DNA of 64,000 nt, taken from Prorocentrum cordatum (lineage: Eukaryota; Sar; Dinophyceae; Prorocentrales; Prorocentraceae). The stretch covers positions 901,112 to 965,111 of the forward strand of contig CAUYUJ010018726.1 in the NCBI GenBank assembly GCA_963575745.1, written 5' to 3'. The notes beneath the pieces are model-generated. The model was given only the letters and a program-made list of their open reading frames with translations, ran no database searches and was not told the origin of the DNA. Below, piece after piece: positions 32,808 to 42,294 of the stretch (the first letter of the stretch is position 1; the number at the start of each line of letters is the position of its first letter). The position numbers and the translations under genes are program-made.

Positions 32808-33293
32808 CAGATGTCCAGTGTACCACTCTTGTTAGTCGCTCGCGTTGCAAACGAGTTTCGATCATGTAGTGGCACTGTAGCGCGCCTGGCCACATGCACA
32901 CATATTGCGAAGGCCTTGCGGCCGTTGCCGCCGACCCAGAAGGAGGGCGACGACGACCACCGCGACGACCACGACGACAACGACAACGACGAGCCGATGA
33001 CCCTGCGACAGGATCGAGACACAGGGTGGGCGGTGGAGGAAGGAGGAGGAGGAGGCGGAGGAGGAGGAGGATAAGGAGGAGGATGAGGAGGCATGGGAGG
33101 AGGAGGGGGAGGGGGAGGGGGGAGGAGGAGGAGGAGGAGGAGGAGGAGGAGTAGGAGGAGGGAAACTTATTAGAACATGGCCATGCGACTGGGTGAGGAA
33201 CCCAGTCACGCGTTTCTCAGTCAGGTGTTAGCGCTACCGTTGACACGTAGCTCAAGTGCTTAACAGTGGTACAGCTTTTACAGTCTGATGCTC
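32808..33293. other. Simple repeats and a hairpin between two elements
   Basis: Contains GACGAC-type and (GGA)n tracts (about 32,945-33,160) and a small perfect hairpin (GACTGGGT, loop GAGGA, ACCCAGTC) near 33,186-33,206. No gene is supported. Confidence 0.55.
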
Positions 33294-33361
33294 ATTTAGC
33301 TCTGCAAGAGGCGTTTGTGGGTGTCGTGCGTGATCCGCCGCCGTTTACCTCGCTCAAGTCT
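33294..33361 (+). repeat. YR-1 terminal repeat A1
   Basis: 68 bp starting ATTTAGCTCTGCAAGAGG and ending CTCGCTCAAGTCT; repeated at 38,916-38,983 with two differences. Confidence 0.85.
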
Positions 33362-33731
33362 TTCAGGGGATGTGAGCCTTCCTGGCAGCTGCGGCCCCCG
33401 ATCTCATCCGCTCCCTTCGGACGGCAGTGATAGTGCGTGCCGCTGCTGGTCCGTGTTCCGCGTGCGTCTGTCGGCCTACGCCGACGTGACCTCCCCTTTT
33501 CCTGCTCCTGCTCTTCGGGGGGAAGACATCTGTCGACTGGGTCTTCGGAGCGGGCCCTGGCTGGATCTGGACTTTGGGTTTCTCGCGCGGCTTCGTGGTG
33601 GGGATCGCGATCGCGGGGGCGCGCGTCATCCGTGAGGGCCCGCAGTTCGACGGCGCGGGCTCCGACTTCAAGGGCAGCGGCGGAGCGGGCGCGGGTGGCG
33701 TCCCACGGGGGCGCGATCAGCTGCCGAGGCC

Positions 33732-34738
33732 ATGGCACTGGGGCCGGGCAGCTTCTACGCGGTCAGGTTCGACGTCCCATGGCGTGAGATCTGGTACGAA
33801 CGACTGGTGATCATGGGTCGCTGCATCATGACGTCCGATCTCGATGTGCATCCTGAAGGTCAGGCTCCCTCTCGCGACGTTCTTCGCCTCGAGCTGCTCG
33901 CGCGGATGGGTGCTGCTGTCGACGGGGTGGCGTCAGGCAGCGTCTACCGTTGCAGGCGCCTGCCCTCGGCGGGAGAAGGCTGGGACGCCCTGCGCCCCAC
34001 CGCTGCGGGAGGAGCTGGCGCGAGGGGCGCCGACGACTTCAGCCTGCACCTCGGCGATGGGAACGCGCTCGGGATGTCGCCTGGGCTGCTGCAGCCCCGC
34101 GGCCCGCGGGCTTGGTCGCCACCTCCCGCTGCTGGGCCGCGGGGGCCCTCCGCGCCTTCCGCCCTGGCAGTGGAGTCGCCCGTGTCGGTCTCGCCGACCT
34201 TTTGGGCGACGCGCTCAAGGAGCAGGCCGAGCTCGGGCGCGGCGACTGGCCCGTCCTCAGCCCGCGGGCGCTCCTCTGGGTCCTCAGCTCCATGCTCAAA
34301 CTGGCGGGGGGCGCGTGGGCGTGGCCCGCGCCTTGGCTGGCCGTCGTGGCCGCCGCGGAGCACGACCAGACGGCGATGCAGCACGAGACGATCTATCGCA
34401 TCATCGAGACCGTGCTGGTGTACGACCGAGGGGCCCTCGCGGAGCTGGCGAGCTTCGAGTACCTGGCGAGGCAGCCGCAGCTCATCGAGGGGAGGGCCTA
34501 CGACGAGAGGGCCCGCAGGACCGCCGCGGCCGTGAAGGGCCAGGGCAAAAAGGTGGGTGCTGGCCAGGGTCCCCTGCCCACCGAGGTCGGCCACTTCTTT
34601 GGCATCGGTGAGGCTAAGGGCAACCTTTGCATCCGTTCCGCCTTGATGCAGTACCTCTCAGAGCAGATGAAGAAGGAGGCGGTGGTGACCCACATCCCTC
34701 GCAAGGCGCGTGAGGAGCGCGCGTTGCGGGCGCCATGA
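33732..34738 (+). pseudogene. YR-1 ORF1, gag-like
   Basis: Starts with ATG at 33,732 (MALGPGSFYAVRFD, then WYERLVIMGRCIMTSDLDVHP), which resembles the N-terminal module of such proteins in dinoflagellate YR elements. Near 33,960 the coding text moves to another frame, which continues with LGDALKEQAELGRGDW, ETIYRIIETVLVYDRGALAEL and NLCIRSALMQYLSEQMKKE. It ends at a TGA at 34,736 that overlaps the ATG of the next frame (ATGA). Role inferred as Gag from position and from the second YR element. Confidence 0.55.
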
Positions 34739-37085
34739 CGGCCCCGAAGGACGCGAGCTGGGGGGGGCCAGCCCCAGGGCTGCCCAGCTCGTCTTTCCCC
34801 GGGCCCATCGGGCCTCTGCCTGGCTTGGGTGTGCCGCGGGCGCCCCGCCAGCGCCAGCGGGGTGCCCTGCCGCTTCCTCTGCTGGACGTCGACGCGAGGC
34901 TGCACGCGGTCTCTGGTCGGCGACCCCGGCAGCGTGCTGCCCGAGGTGCGGCCTGGCGCCAGCGGTGCAACGAGGGCGCCGACGCTCTCAACTGGCTCCA
35001 TGGCCGCGCTGAGATGGCTCCTGGCGACCGCGGAGCAGGGAAAGCTTCTTTGGCCCAACGTGCCGCTATCGAGGAGCTGCAGGAGCAGCGCCGCAGTTTC
35101 GAGTTGCCTGCTGGCTACAGTGAGCAACGACAGTTTTGTGAAGCATCCCTCGCAGAGGTGCTCGCCACGACCCCAGGCTACCAGAAAAGCCCACGGGTCA
35201 AACCCTACGACATGGCCCTCGTGGCCTGGCCCGCGCTCGCAGGGCCTGCCGTTCAGGTGTCCTCCGTCGCGCAGCGGGACGATGCCGTCCAGTTGGAGGG
35301 TCGGAGGCAGAGTATGCTGAGATCCGATGCCGATGTTCACGAGCTGCAGGAAACGTTGGGCGTTCATCAACCTTACGTCGACCCGCAGCTGCGCGACCCT
35401 CGGAAGTATGCTGAGTTTTTGAACACGATGCTGCGCCACCACATGATTGAGTGGAGCGTGGTGTCTTCTTCTTATTCTTCTTCTTTCAGTATGTCGCGAT
35501 TTTCTTCGCCGAGAAGGCGGGGGGCAAGCTCCGCCTGGTGTTCGACGCGAGGGTTGGACCACGGTGCTGCCGACGCCGCCGGCCCGGGCGCCCCTCGAAT
35601 CGACAGGCGACTTCTACGTGGCCCAGGGCGACATCCAGTGCGTTTTTTCTTTTTTATATAAAAACACTTGGCGATCCCGAGCGGGGGCGGCGACTGCTTC
35701 CGCCTGCCGCCGATCTCGAGCCGCTTCATTGGGCTGCAGAAGGTCGGCGGCATGCGCGTTGGCGGCCGCTCCATCTTGCAGCCCGTCGTGCGCGTTATGC
35801 CCATGGGATGGAACTGGGCGTTGTTCTACTGCCAGTCCGTCCTGGTGCGTGGCACGATTGACGTCGGCATCGAGCCCTGTCGGCATTTGGTCGACGGGGC
35901 TGCCCCTGAGCCGCTGGTCTCCAAGACGGATCTGGTGGCGGCGGGCTACGTCGACAACTTCTGTGTCGTGTCTCAGACGGCGTCGGTGGCGACCGCAAAG
36001 GCACGGGAGCTGGCGGCTCTCCTCGCGTCGAGGGGTCTTCCCGTGCATGACTTCACGGAGGCGCAGACCGACGGCGTCTTCGCGGGCATCCAGTTCTCGG
36101 GCAAGACGGGTAGGCTACGCGTGAGACCCGACCGTGTGGCCAGGCTGCGCCGAGCCATTCTTGCCTTGCTGGCCCGTGGCTCGGCCTCGCGCGGGGCCAT
36201 CGCGTCAGTCGAGGGCCGCGCCACGTGGGCTATGATTATGCGGAGAGAGTGCCTGTCGATATTCAACGGGGTTTATCGTTTCATCCAAAGTGCTGGGCCT
36301 ACTCCCATAAAGTTATGGCCATCGGCACGACAGGAACTCTCAGCCGTGGCGGGGTTGCTGCCGTTGATGTGGGCATCGGCGCGCGTTCCGTGGATCGGCA
36401 ATTGCTGCGCGTCGGACGCCTCGCCGTACGGGAGAGAGGGGTGCGCTTTAAAAGGTTGGGCCCTGGTGTCGTCTCGTCCACGGGGGGGTTGCCGAGCAAT
36501 GGAGGTGCAGATTTTCCGAGGCCGCCTCTGTCTGATCACATGCGTTTGGAGGAGGACAGGTTTTTTCGGGCCATCAAGATGCTGCTGCTGGATGCTCACT
36601 GCCTTCGGCCGTGCTACTCGGGGAGGAGGACATCGCCTCGGGCTCGGACTCCGTCGAGGTACCGTCGGTGCTTTACGATTCGGCGGATTGGGTTATCATT
36701 CATTCAATGCGTCATCGCCGGAATGGTCTCAATATTCTGGGGTATGAGGGGGAGGCACTGTGCTTTGCTGTGCGGCATGCTGCTCGAAATTCTCGTAACC
36801 ACGGACGTCGTATCCTATTTCTCGTCGACAATTTGGCTCTGGCTCTGAGTTGCGGCAAGAACCGCTCAGGCTCCCAACGCCTTCGGCGCATACTGGCATC
36901 CGAGTCATCGTGCGATGGATCCCGAGTGAGCGGAACGTCGCAGATGGGCCCTCGGGGAGGTTTCTCCTTGGGGCCGTGGAACGACTTCGACGGCGGAGAT
37001 GTCGGGCAGGCCGCCGAGCGGCGCACTGGGGCTGGACGTCCAGAGGGGCCCTCACCACCCAGGGGCAGCTCGGCCGCAGGACGGC
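34735..37085 (+). pseudogene. YR-1 ORF2, reverse transcriptase and RNase H
   Basis: Opens at 34,735. Pre-RT text includes NEGADALNWLHG and KSPRVKPYDMALVAWP. RT motifs: IFFAEKAGGKLRLVFDAR (35,490-35,560), GDFYVAQGDIQC (35,605-35,640), QPVVRVMPMGWNWALFY (35,775-35,830) and GYVDNFCVVSQ (35,945), the latter in place of the usual YxDD box. RNase H: CCASDASPYG (36,400-36,430), ILFLVDNLALALSCGKNRSG (36,815-36,870) and VRWIPSERNVADGPS (36,905-36,955). The blocks lie in all three frames; low-GC insertions at 35,460-35,490 and 35,643-35,672 break the frame. Confidence 0.7.
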
Positions 37086-37970
37086 GAGGCCCCTTTGCCT
37101 CGAGAACGCGGAGGTGACGCAGCGGACGCTGGAGTCCTACGGAGCCCACGCCCTGCGCCCCCACCAGTTGTGCACGTGGACGGTTCAGTCGTGCGCGAAT
37201 GCCGCCGCGTTGGGCGCTCCCCTGCTGGGAACCTCTGCATGGGCGGTTTCGACACGGCGGCGGGACGCATGGCGAGGACAGCCCCCCGTCGCTCGGTGTC
37301 GCGCATGCTGGCAATGCTGCGGCATGCGCCATCGGCCACGCGGGGCCCCCGGGGCTGGGTGCGGCTAGGGCCGCCCCAGAAGAGGTTCCCGATGCCACGC
37401 CTAGCGATGCTCGCAGTGGTCGGCCTCTTCATCCTGGAGAGGAAGTTCGGGGAGGCGGTCTTCGCGCGGCTCGCTGTCGACGCGTGCTCGAGGCCGAGCG
37501 AGGCTTACCGGCTCGTCACGGGGAGCCTGGTGGAGCCGAGAGCGGGCTCGACCGACGGCTACTTGCCCTGGGACATGATCGTCAACGGCGCGTCGACGGG
37601 CGGCCCTGGGAAGACGGTGGTCACGGGCGAGCGCGTGATCTTGGACATCGCTTGCTTGTGGCCCCTCCTCCAGGGCTCGAAGCTGGGCCGCTTCGCGAAG
37701 GACCCGCTGGTGATCTTCACGCCGTCGGCAATCTGCCTGGCCTTCCGCGCGGCGCTGGTCAAGCTGGGCATCTGGGGCGCCGTCTCGGCCCTCCACGCGC
37801 TGAGGCACGGGCGTGCCTCCGACGACCTCTCGGGCCCTCGTTCGAGGATGGAGATCAGGGGCCGCGAGAGGTGGTCATCGACGTCTCGCTCAGCCGTCTC
37901 GCCAGGTCGCTGATGGCGAGGCGGACGCGGGCCCCTCAGCACAGCGGTTGGCGGCGCTTCGGCTGACCCG
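37086..37970 (+). pseudogene. YR-1 tyrosine recombinase
   Basis: Residues typical of the family: Arg in CSRPSEAYRL (37,490-37,515), and LHALRHGRAS (His-x-x-Arg, 37,790-37,825) with GRERWSS following (37,860-37,880). The conserved nucleophilic Tyr expected about ten residues later is not visible in any frame, and the reading frame is lost near 37,880. It would join circular DNA copies to the target. The N-terminal part (RTLESYGAHALRPHQLCTW) is in another frame. Confidence 0.6.
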
Positions 37971-38832
37971 ACTTTTCAGGAGGGCTATTGCTCTCAGCGT
38001 CGCCATTCCACGCTTCATGTTCTTGCTGTGCGGCTCGTGTCTCGAGCGGATTGGCAGCGCTTGTCGCCAACGGGACATCGGCGCCGTCGTCCTGGACCCG
38101 AGCCGCGGCCCCTCCGACGACCTGTGTGCGCCTGGTGCCTCGCTCGTCGTCCATGGCTGGATTCGCGATTCGTGTGTTGCGGGGTCCGGGTTTCGGTCTG
38201 GGCTGCCCTCTTGGTCCGTCTGGGCCAGGCCCCCTGCCGGGTCGTCGGTTCGGCTTTTCGGTCTCCCAGGCCTTAGTCCTTTCTTAGAGGCGCGTGTGGG
38301 AGTTGCTGATGCTGAGGTCCACAAACTAATGCAGGCCTTGCTCGTGCGCGTGTGTGTGTGTGTGTGTGTGTGCAGTGTAAAGTTCCTACCATATCAGAAC
38401 ATCCTGCTAGCAGTGCCTTGTGGCACCACCCACTCGCCACCCGCCTCCTGCCGCTCGCCTCGTCGGAGGCGTGTTTCGATGCTTGTATGTTCGAAGGGCG
38501 AATGCACCGCGCCTGGCGCCTCGTGGGATGGCACGTCCATGGCCTTCTTGAGCTGTCTAGTCGTTGCAAGTGTTCTCGCGGTAGGTGTGATAGGTCGAAC
38601 AAGTTTCATTTGGGCTCTCTCAGGCTTCCTCATCTGGACGCGGCCCAAAGAACCCAGGCGCGTCACGCCCCGAAGATCGCGGCCGCTGAGGGTGCGCGCG
38701 CAGCGCTCAGGAGCGCACGCAGTTTAGCCTCGATCGCCAGGACCCAGCAAGCTGTCGCTTCGTGCTGATGTTTTGTTTTCGGGGCGGCCACCTGGCCAGT
38801 GCACCAAGCTAGCGTGCTTGGGTGCGGTATAT
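37971..38832 (+). other. YR-1 3' untranslated region
   Basis: No further domain is seen. It includes a (GT)n tract at 38,350-38,372. It lies between the recombinase and repeat B1. Confidence 0.5.
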
Positions 38833-38915
38833 GTGCCTAGCATGCTTGCGTCCTCGGTCGGAATGCCTTCGGCCCCCCGCGCAAAACACATCGTCTGGCG
38901 TGAGATGTCTACCAC
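38833..38915 (+). repeat. YR-1 terminal repeat B1
   Basis: 83 bp starting GTGCCTAGCATGCTTGCG and ending GTCTACCAC, repeated at 39,029-39,111. It directly abuts A2. Confidence 0.8.
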
Positions 38916-38983
38916 ATTTAGCTCTGCAAGAGGCGTTTGTGAGTGTCGTGCGTGATCCGCCGCTGTTTACCTCGCTCAAGTCT
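38916..38983 (+). repeat. YR-1 terminal repeat A2
   Basis: Second copy of A1 (33,294-33,361), 66 of 68 identical, immediately after B1. A 45-bp C-rich spacer follows before B2. Confidence 0.85.
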
Positions 38984-39028
38984 CCCCCCCCCTCCCTCCC
39001 AGTCCTTCTCGCTCTGCTGGCGGCATTG

Positions 39029-39111
39029 GTGCCTAGCATGCTTGCGTCCTCGGTCGGGGTGCCCTCGGCCCCCCGCGCAGCGCACGTCGTCTGGCATGAG
39101 CTGTCTACCAC
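39029..39111 (+). repeat. YR-1 terminal repeat B2, right end of element
   Basis: Second copy of B1. The element ends here at GTCTACCAC. The flank continues AACGATATC with no target duplication relative to the left flank, as expected for recombinase-mediated insertion. Confidence 0.8.
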
Positions 39112-39167
39112 AACGATATCATGATTGAGTCGTTTTCGGGAATTTGCATTGTAGCGTAGCGAGGTCA

Positions 39168-40040
39168 ATGGCAATCGCGGCAGCAGCGGCAGCAGCATCG
39201 GCTCATCCAGGAGATCCGCTCCCGGAGTTAAACATGCTTCAGGACCGAGGAATGGTGTCATTCAAGCCCATCGAGGTGCAGTGAAATATGTGAGGCCGCG
39301 TAGTATGGGGGCCACTACAAGTGCGTAGAAGTGGCATTGGCAGCTAATCGTGAGGGGGTGAAACAGTTGATTGGGAAACAGACCGCAGCTGGAGTCAGGA
39401 CCGTCACCAGCGAGGGGTACGGGCCGTTACTCATGACCCAGACCATGAGCTCCTTGCTGTTCAGCATTGTGAGCCGCAGCACGTACGCAGTAAGAGCAGG
39501 TAAGCAACTTCAGTTAAGAACCGAGAACCTTGAGGCCCAAACGAAAGTGCAGACAAACACAATGGAACTGGCCACACAATTTGCCGAATCAATCACAGAA
39601 GGAACTGGCATGCCAGGAGGACACCAAAAGCCAACTAGCGAATACAAGGCCACGCAACAGCTCAAAGCTTGCGTTGGTGACCGAACGAAATTCCGCGAGT
39701 GGAGCGAAAAGCTATTGAACGCACTGGCGCCAGTGAACCCACAGTGCCGGAAGGCTCGAAATAGTCTTACGCGACAAGTTGGATACCATGAGTTGCATGT
39801 TGCAGGACGAAGGTGATGACGACCTGCTTAGGGTCCTTAGCGGTCGGTTAACAGCATCAGAATGCGCGAAAGCCAGCCTGGGGAAGCAGCAAGAGGACGA
39901 TGTCAAAGGAAGGCCTGCCATAATTTGAGAAATTGTAAACAAGTTAGGACGAAGACAGTTGGTACATCCTGAATGCCAAAGTGGAAGGAGTGGAACCCCC
40001 GAGGAACATCAAAAGGGCTCGCAGAAGGTGATGGTTTACC
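39168..40040 (+). pseudogene. LTR-retrotransposon gag fragment
   Basis: A short Ala-rich start (ATG at 39,168, MAIAAAAAAASAHPGDPL) ends at a TGA near 39,282. A second frame (39,331-39,816) contains LRTENLEAQTKVQTN and GDRTKFREWSEKLLNAL, the latter typical of dinoflagellate copia/gypsy Gag cores. Gag-like text continues in a third frame (DEGDDDLLRVLSGRL, about 39,810-39,850). No pol domain follows before the microsatellite, so this is a truncated remnant. Confidence 0.5.
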
Positions 40041-40079
40041 AACGTACCCACATACGTATGTATATGCAAGTTGATGTTA

Positions 40080-40344
40080 TATATATATATATATAGATGT
40101 ATGTGTGTATATGTGTATGTGTGTATAGGTATACGTATGTGCTTATGTATATGTATATGTATATGTATAGGTACATGTATATGTATATGTATATGTATAT
40201 GTACATGTGTATGTATATGTATGTGTATACGTACATGTACATGCATACGTATATGTATATGTATATGTATACGTATACGTATATGGATATGTATAGTTAT
40301 ATGTATATGTATATGTAATTTTAGGTGTAGATGTATCTGTGTAC

Positions 40345-40378
<34 letters not shown>

Positions 40379-40379
40379 G

Positions 40380-40422
<43 letters not shown>

Positions 40423-40521
40423 ATACATATATATGTATGTGCATAGTTTATGTACATGTATATGCATATGTATATGTATGGGTACATGTATGTTGCTTAT
40501 GTGCATGTAAGTGTGTGTGTA

Positions 40522-40586
<65 letters not shown>
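40080..40586. repeat. TATATG/(TA)n microsatellite
   Basis: About 450 bp of TATATG-type hexamers passes into pure (TA)n from about 40,531. All open frames here (Tyr/Ile/His/Met repeats) are repeat readings. Confidence 0.95.
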
Positions 40587-40589
<3 letters not shown>

Positions 40590-41875
40590 GGGGCCCGGGC
40601 CACGGGGGGACATGGGGGGACCAGGGTTTCCCAGGCCGCCCCCAGCGTGGCCCAGAGCGGCCCTGGGGCCCCCGCGCTGCCCCAGAGAGTTCGAAAACGC
40701 CTCCAGAAGCCCCCGGAGGATTTAGACGATCCCCATCCAAGACAGCCCAGAAAGCCCCAACGTGGCCCGAGATGGGTTCCAGACCGGAAATACACGGCCC
40801 AAGAGGCCTCCGAGAGGCCTCAGGAGACCGCCGAGAGGCGTCCCGAGAGAGCCCGAAGAGGCCCAAATCCACCATTTTCATTGTTTTTATGTTTTCCTGT
40901 TTCTCGCGTTTTCGACCTTCCGACGCTCCAAGACAGCCGACGACCCCCAACAAAGCCCCAAGGCTACCCCAGGGAGCCCGGAAATTGCCCGGGACGAGCC
41001 TCGGACGGCCCAAGAGAGCCGCAGGACAGGCCCAAGCTAGGCCCCAGAGCGGGAGGGGGGCCACAGGACGCTCCAAGACGGCTTTGATGGCCCCAACGCA
41101 GGCCCAACACGGCCAATACACAGCCCGAGAGCCCTCCAAGAGGCCCCAGGAGAGCTCCGAGAGGCGCCCCGAGAGAGCCCGAAGCGGCTCATATTTTTGA
41201 TGTTCAATAGTTTGTTTCGCACGTTTTTCGCTTCCTCGCGTTCTCGAGCTTCAACGCTCGAAGATGGCCGAAGACGCCCCGAAGATCGCCCCGAGACCGA
41301 GGCCACCAAAAGAGCCCCAAAACAGCACAGGAGAGCTTGAAGACTGCCCAAGAGCAGCTCAAGACTGCCCAAAAAAGCTTCAGGACAGGCCCAAGCTGGG
41401 CCACAGAGCGGGAGCGGGAAGCCCCAGGGCGCTCCAGGACGGCCGAGATGATTCCAACGTGGCCCAAGAGGAGCTCAAGACGGCAAACACACGGTCCAAA
41501 AGGCGTCCAAGAGGGCCCAAGGGAGCTCCGAAAGTCGCCCCGATAGAGCCCGAAGAGGCAATCGTTTGCTACGTTTCGGTGTTTCGCGTTTTCGACCTTC
41601 CGACGCCCCGCGACAGCCGACGACGCTCCCAAGACCGCTCCAAGACCGCCGAAAAGGCCCCAAACAGAGCCCCAAGATTGCCCCAGGGAGTTCGAAAATT
41701 GCCCAGGACGAGCCTCAGACGGCCCGAGAGAGCCCCAAGACAGGCCCAAGCTGAGCCCCAGAGCGGGGGCGGGAGGCCCCAGGGCGCTCCAAGACGGCCA
41801 TGATGGCCCCAGCGCGGCCCCAGATGGGCCCAACACGGCCAGCGCACAGCCCAAGAGCCCTCCAAGAGGCCCAAC
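40590..41875. repeat. ~350-bp tandem repeat, three to four units
   Basis: Landmarks recur with spacings of 330-360 bp: TCGCGTT.TCGA.CTTC at 40,904, 41,236 and 41,584; GAGCGGGAG-type at 41,048, 41,407 and 41,762. The unit is rich in CCAAGA and GAGAG words on the plus strand. The first unit is partial. No coding function. Confidence 0.8.
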
Positions 41876-41876
41876 A

Positions 41877-42038
41877 ATGCCAGCTGGAGTTTTTAGCAGC
41901 ATCTTTCGCGCCCCCGGCGGGGCGCAGCTCGAGGCCAGGTTTTCGACGCGCTGGACTTGGAAAGCTCGTGCCATCTTCCATCGCGGCCCCGCCATCCGCT
42001 CGTCCGAGCTCCCCTTCGCCCCCGCTCTTCCTCGTCCT
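41877..42038 (+). pseudogene. Host LINE, part 1: start of endonuclease domain
   Basis: A plus-strand frame carries TRWTWKARAIFHRGPAIRSSEL (41,955-42,010), which corresponds to the first conserved block of LINE apurinic-type endonucleases (usual form W-N-x-R-x-L-F). The sequence breaks at 42,038 where YR-2 begins, and the next block of the same domain (DITALQETH) appears at 49,390. A one-base frame change separates the block from the junction. Confidence 0.55.
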
Positions 42039-42148
42039 ATGAAGACGGATGTTGATCCGGATGTTATGCTTTGTTCCCCGCAGCGGGGAGGCGGCACAGC
42101 CATGCGCATCATGATAGCGATTGTGATTGGCTCAAGGATTTATGGGTC
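42039..42148 (+). repeat. YR-2 terminal repeat A1
   Basis: 110 bp starting ATGAAGACGGAT. It contains CCCCGCAGCGGGG, a self-complementary stretch, and near its end GATTGGCTCAAGG, where A2 reads GATTGCATGCAGG. The 10-base TTGGCTCAAG equals the 3' end of the dinoflagellate SL. Confidence 0.8.
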
Positions 42149-42294
42149 AAGCTTGAAGCACAGCCTTTTGTTTCGGCTTCCTCTTCACCCACTTTCACTT
42201 CTATAAACCCTTTCCCCTCGCGCTAGGTTCCCTGCTGGCGGGCGTGCCGGTGGCCATCCTCTTGGGGGTGGAACTCCTAGCGCGGGGTCGCGTC

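Larger units (their letters stand above)
33294..39111 (+). mobile_element. YR-1, DIRS/PAT-type tyrosine-recombinase retroelement
   Basis: A 5.8-kb element coding for a gag-like protein, RT, RNase H and a tyrosine recombinase. Its ends are split direct repeats: A1 (33,294-33,361) at the left; B1 (38,833-38,915), A2 (38,916-38,983) and B2 (39,029-39,111) at the right. A1 and A2 match at 66 of 68 positions; B1 and B2 are both 83 bp and nearly identical; B1 abuts A2. This A1-body-B1-A2-B2 order is the hallmark of PAT/Ngaro-like elements, which replicate through a circular DNA joined by the recombinase. Several frameshifts show the copy is inactive. Confidence 0.75.

Noticed and set aside
24272-32820. 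A 5-bp target duplication for the copia element
   Set aside because: Flanks at the two outer LTR edges do not share a convincing duplicate; LTR edges are uncertain by a few bases.
35460-35492. Short intron (GTGTCTTC...TTTCAG) in YR-1 RT
   Set aside because: Under 35 bp, far below any workable intron; treated as a pyrimidine-rich insertion that breaks the frame.
40071-41139. 338-codon and 272-codon frames over the TATATG tract
   Set aside because: TyrIle/HisIle/MetTyr repeats come from the microsatellite, and the rest is the tandem repeat.
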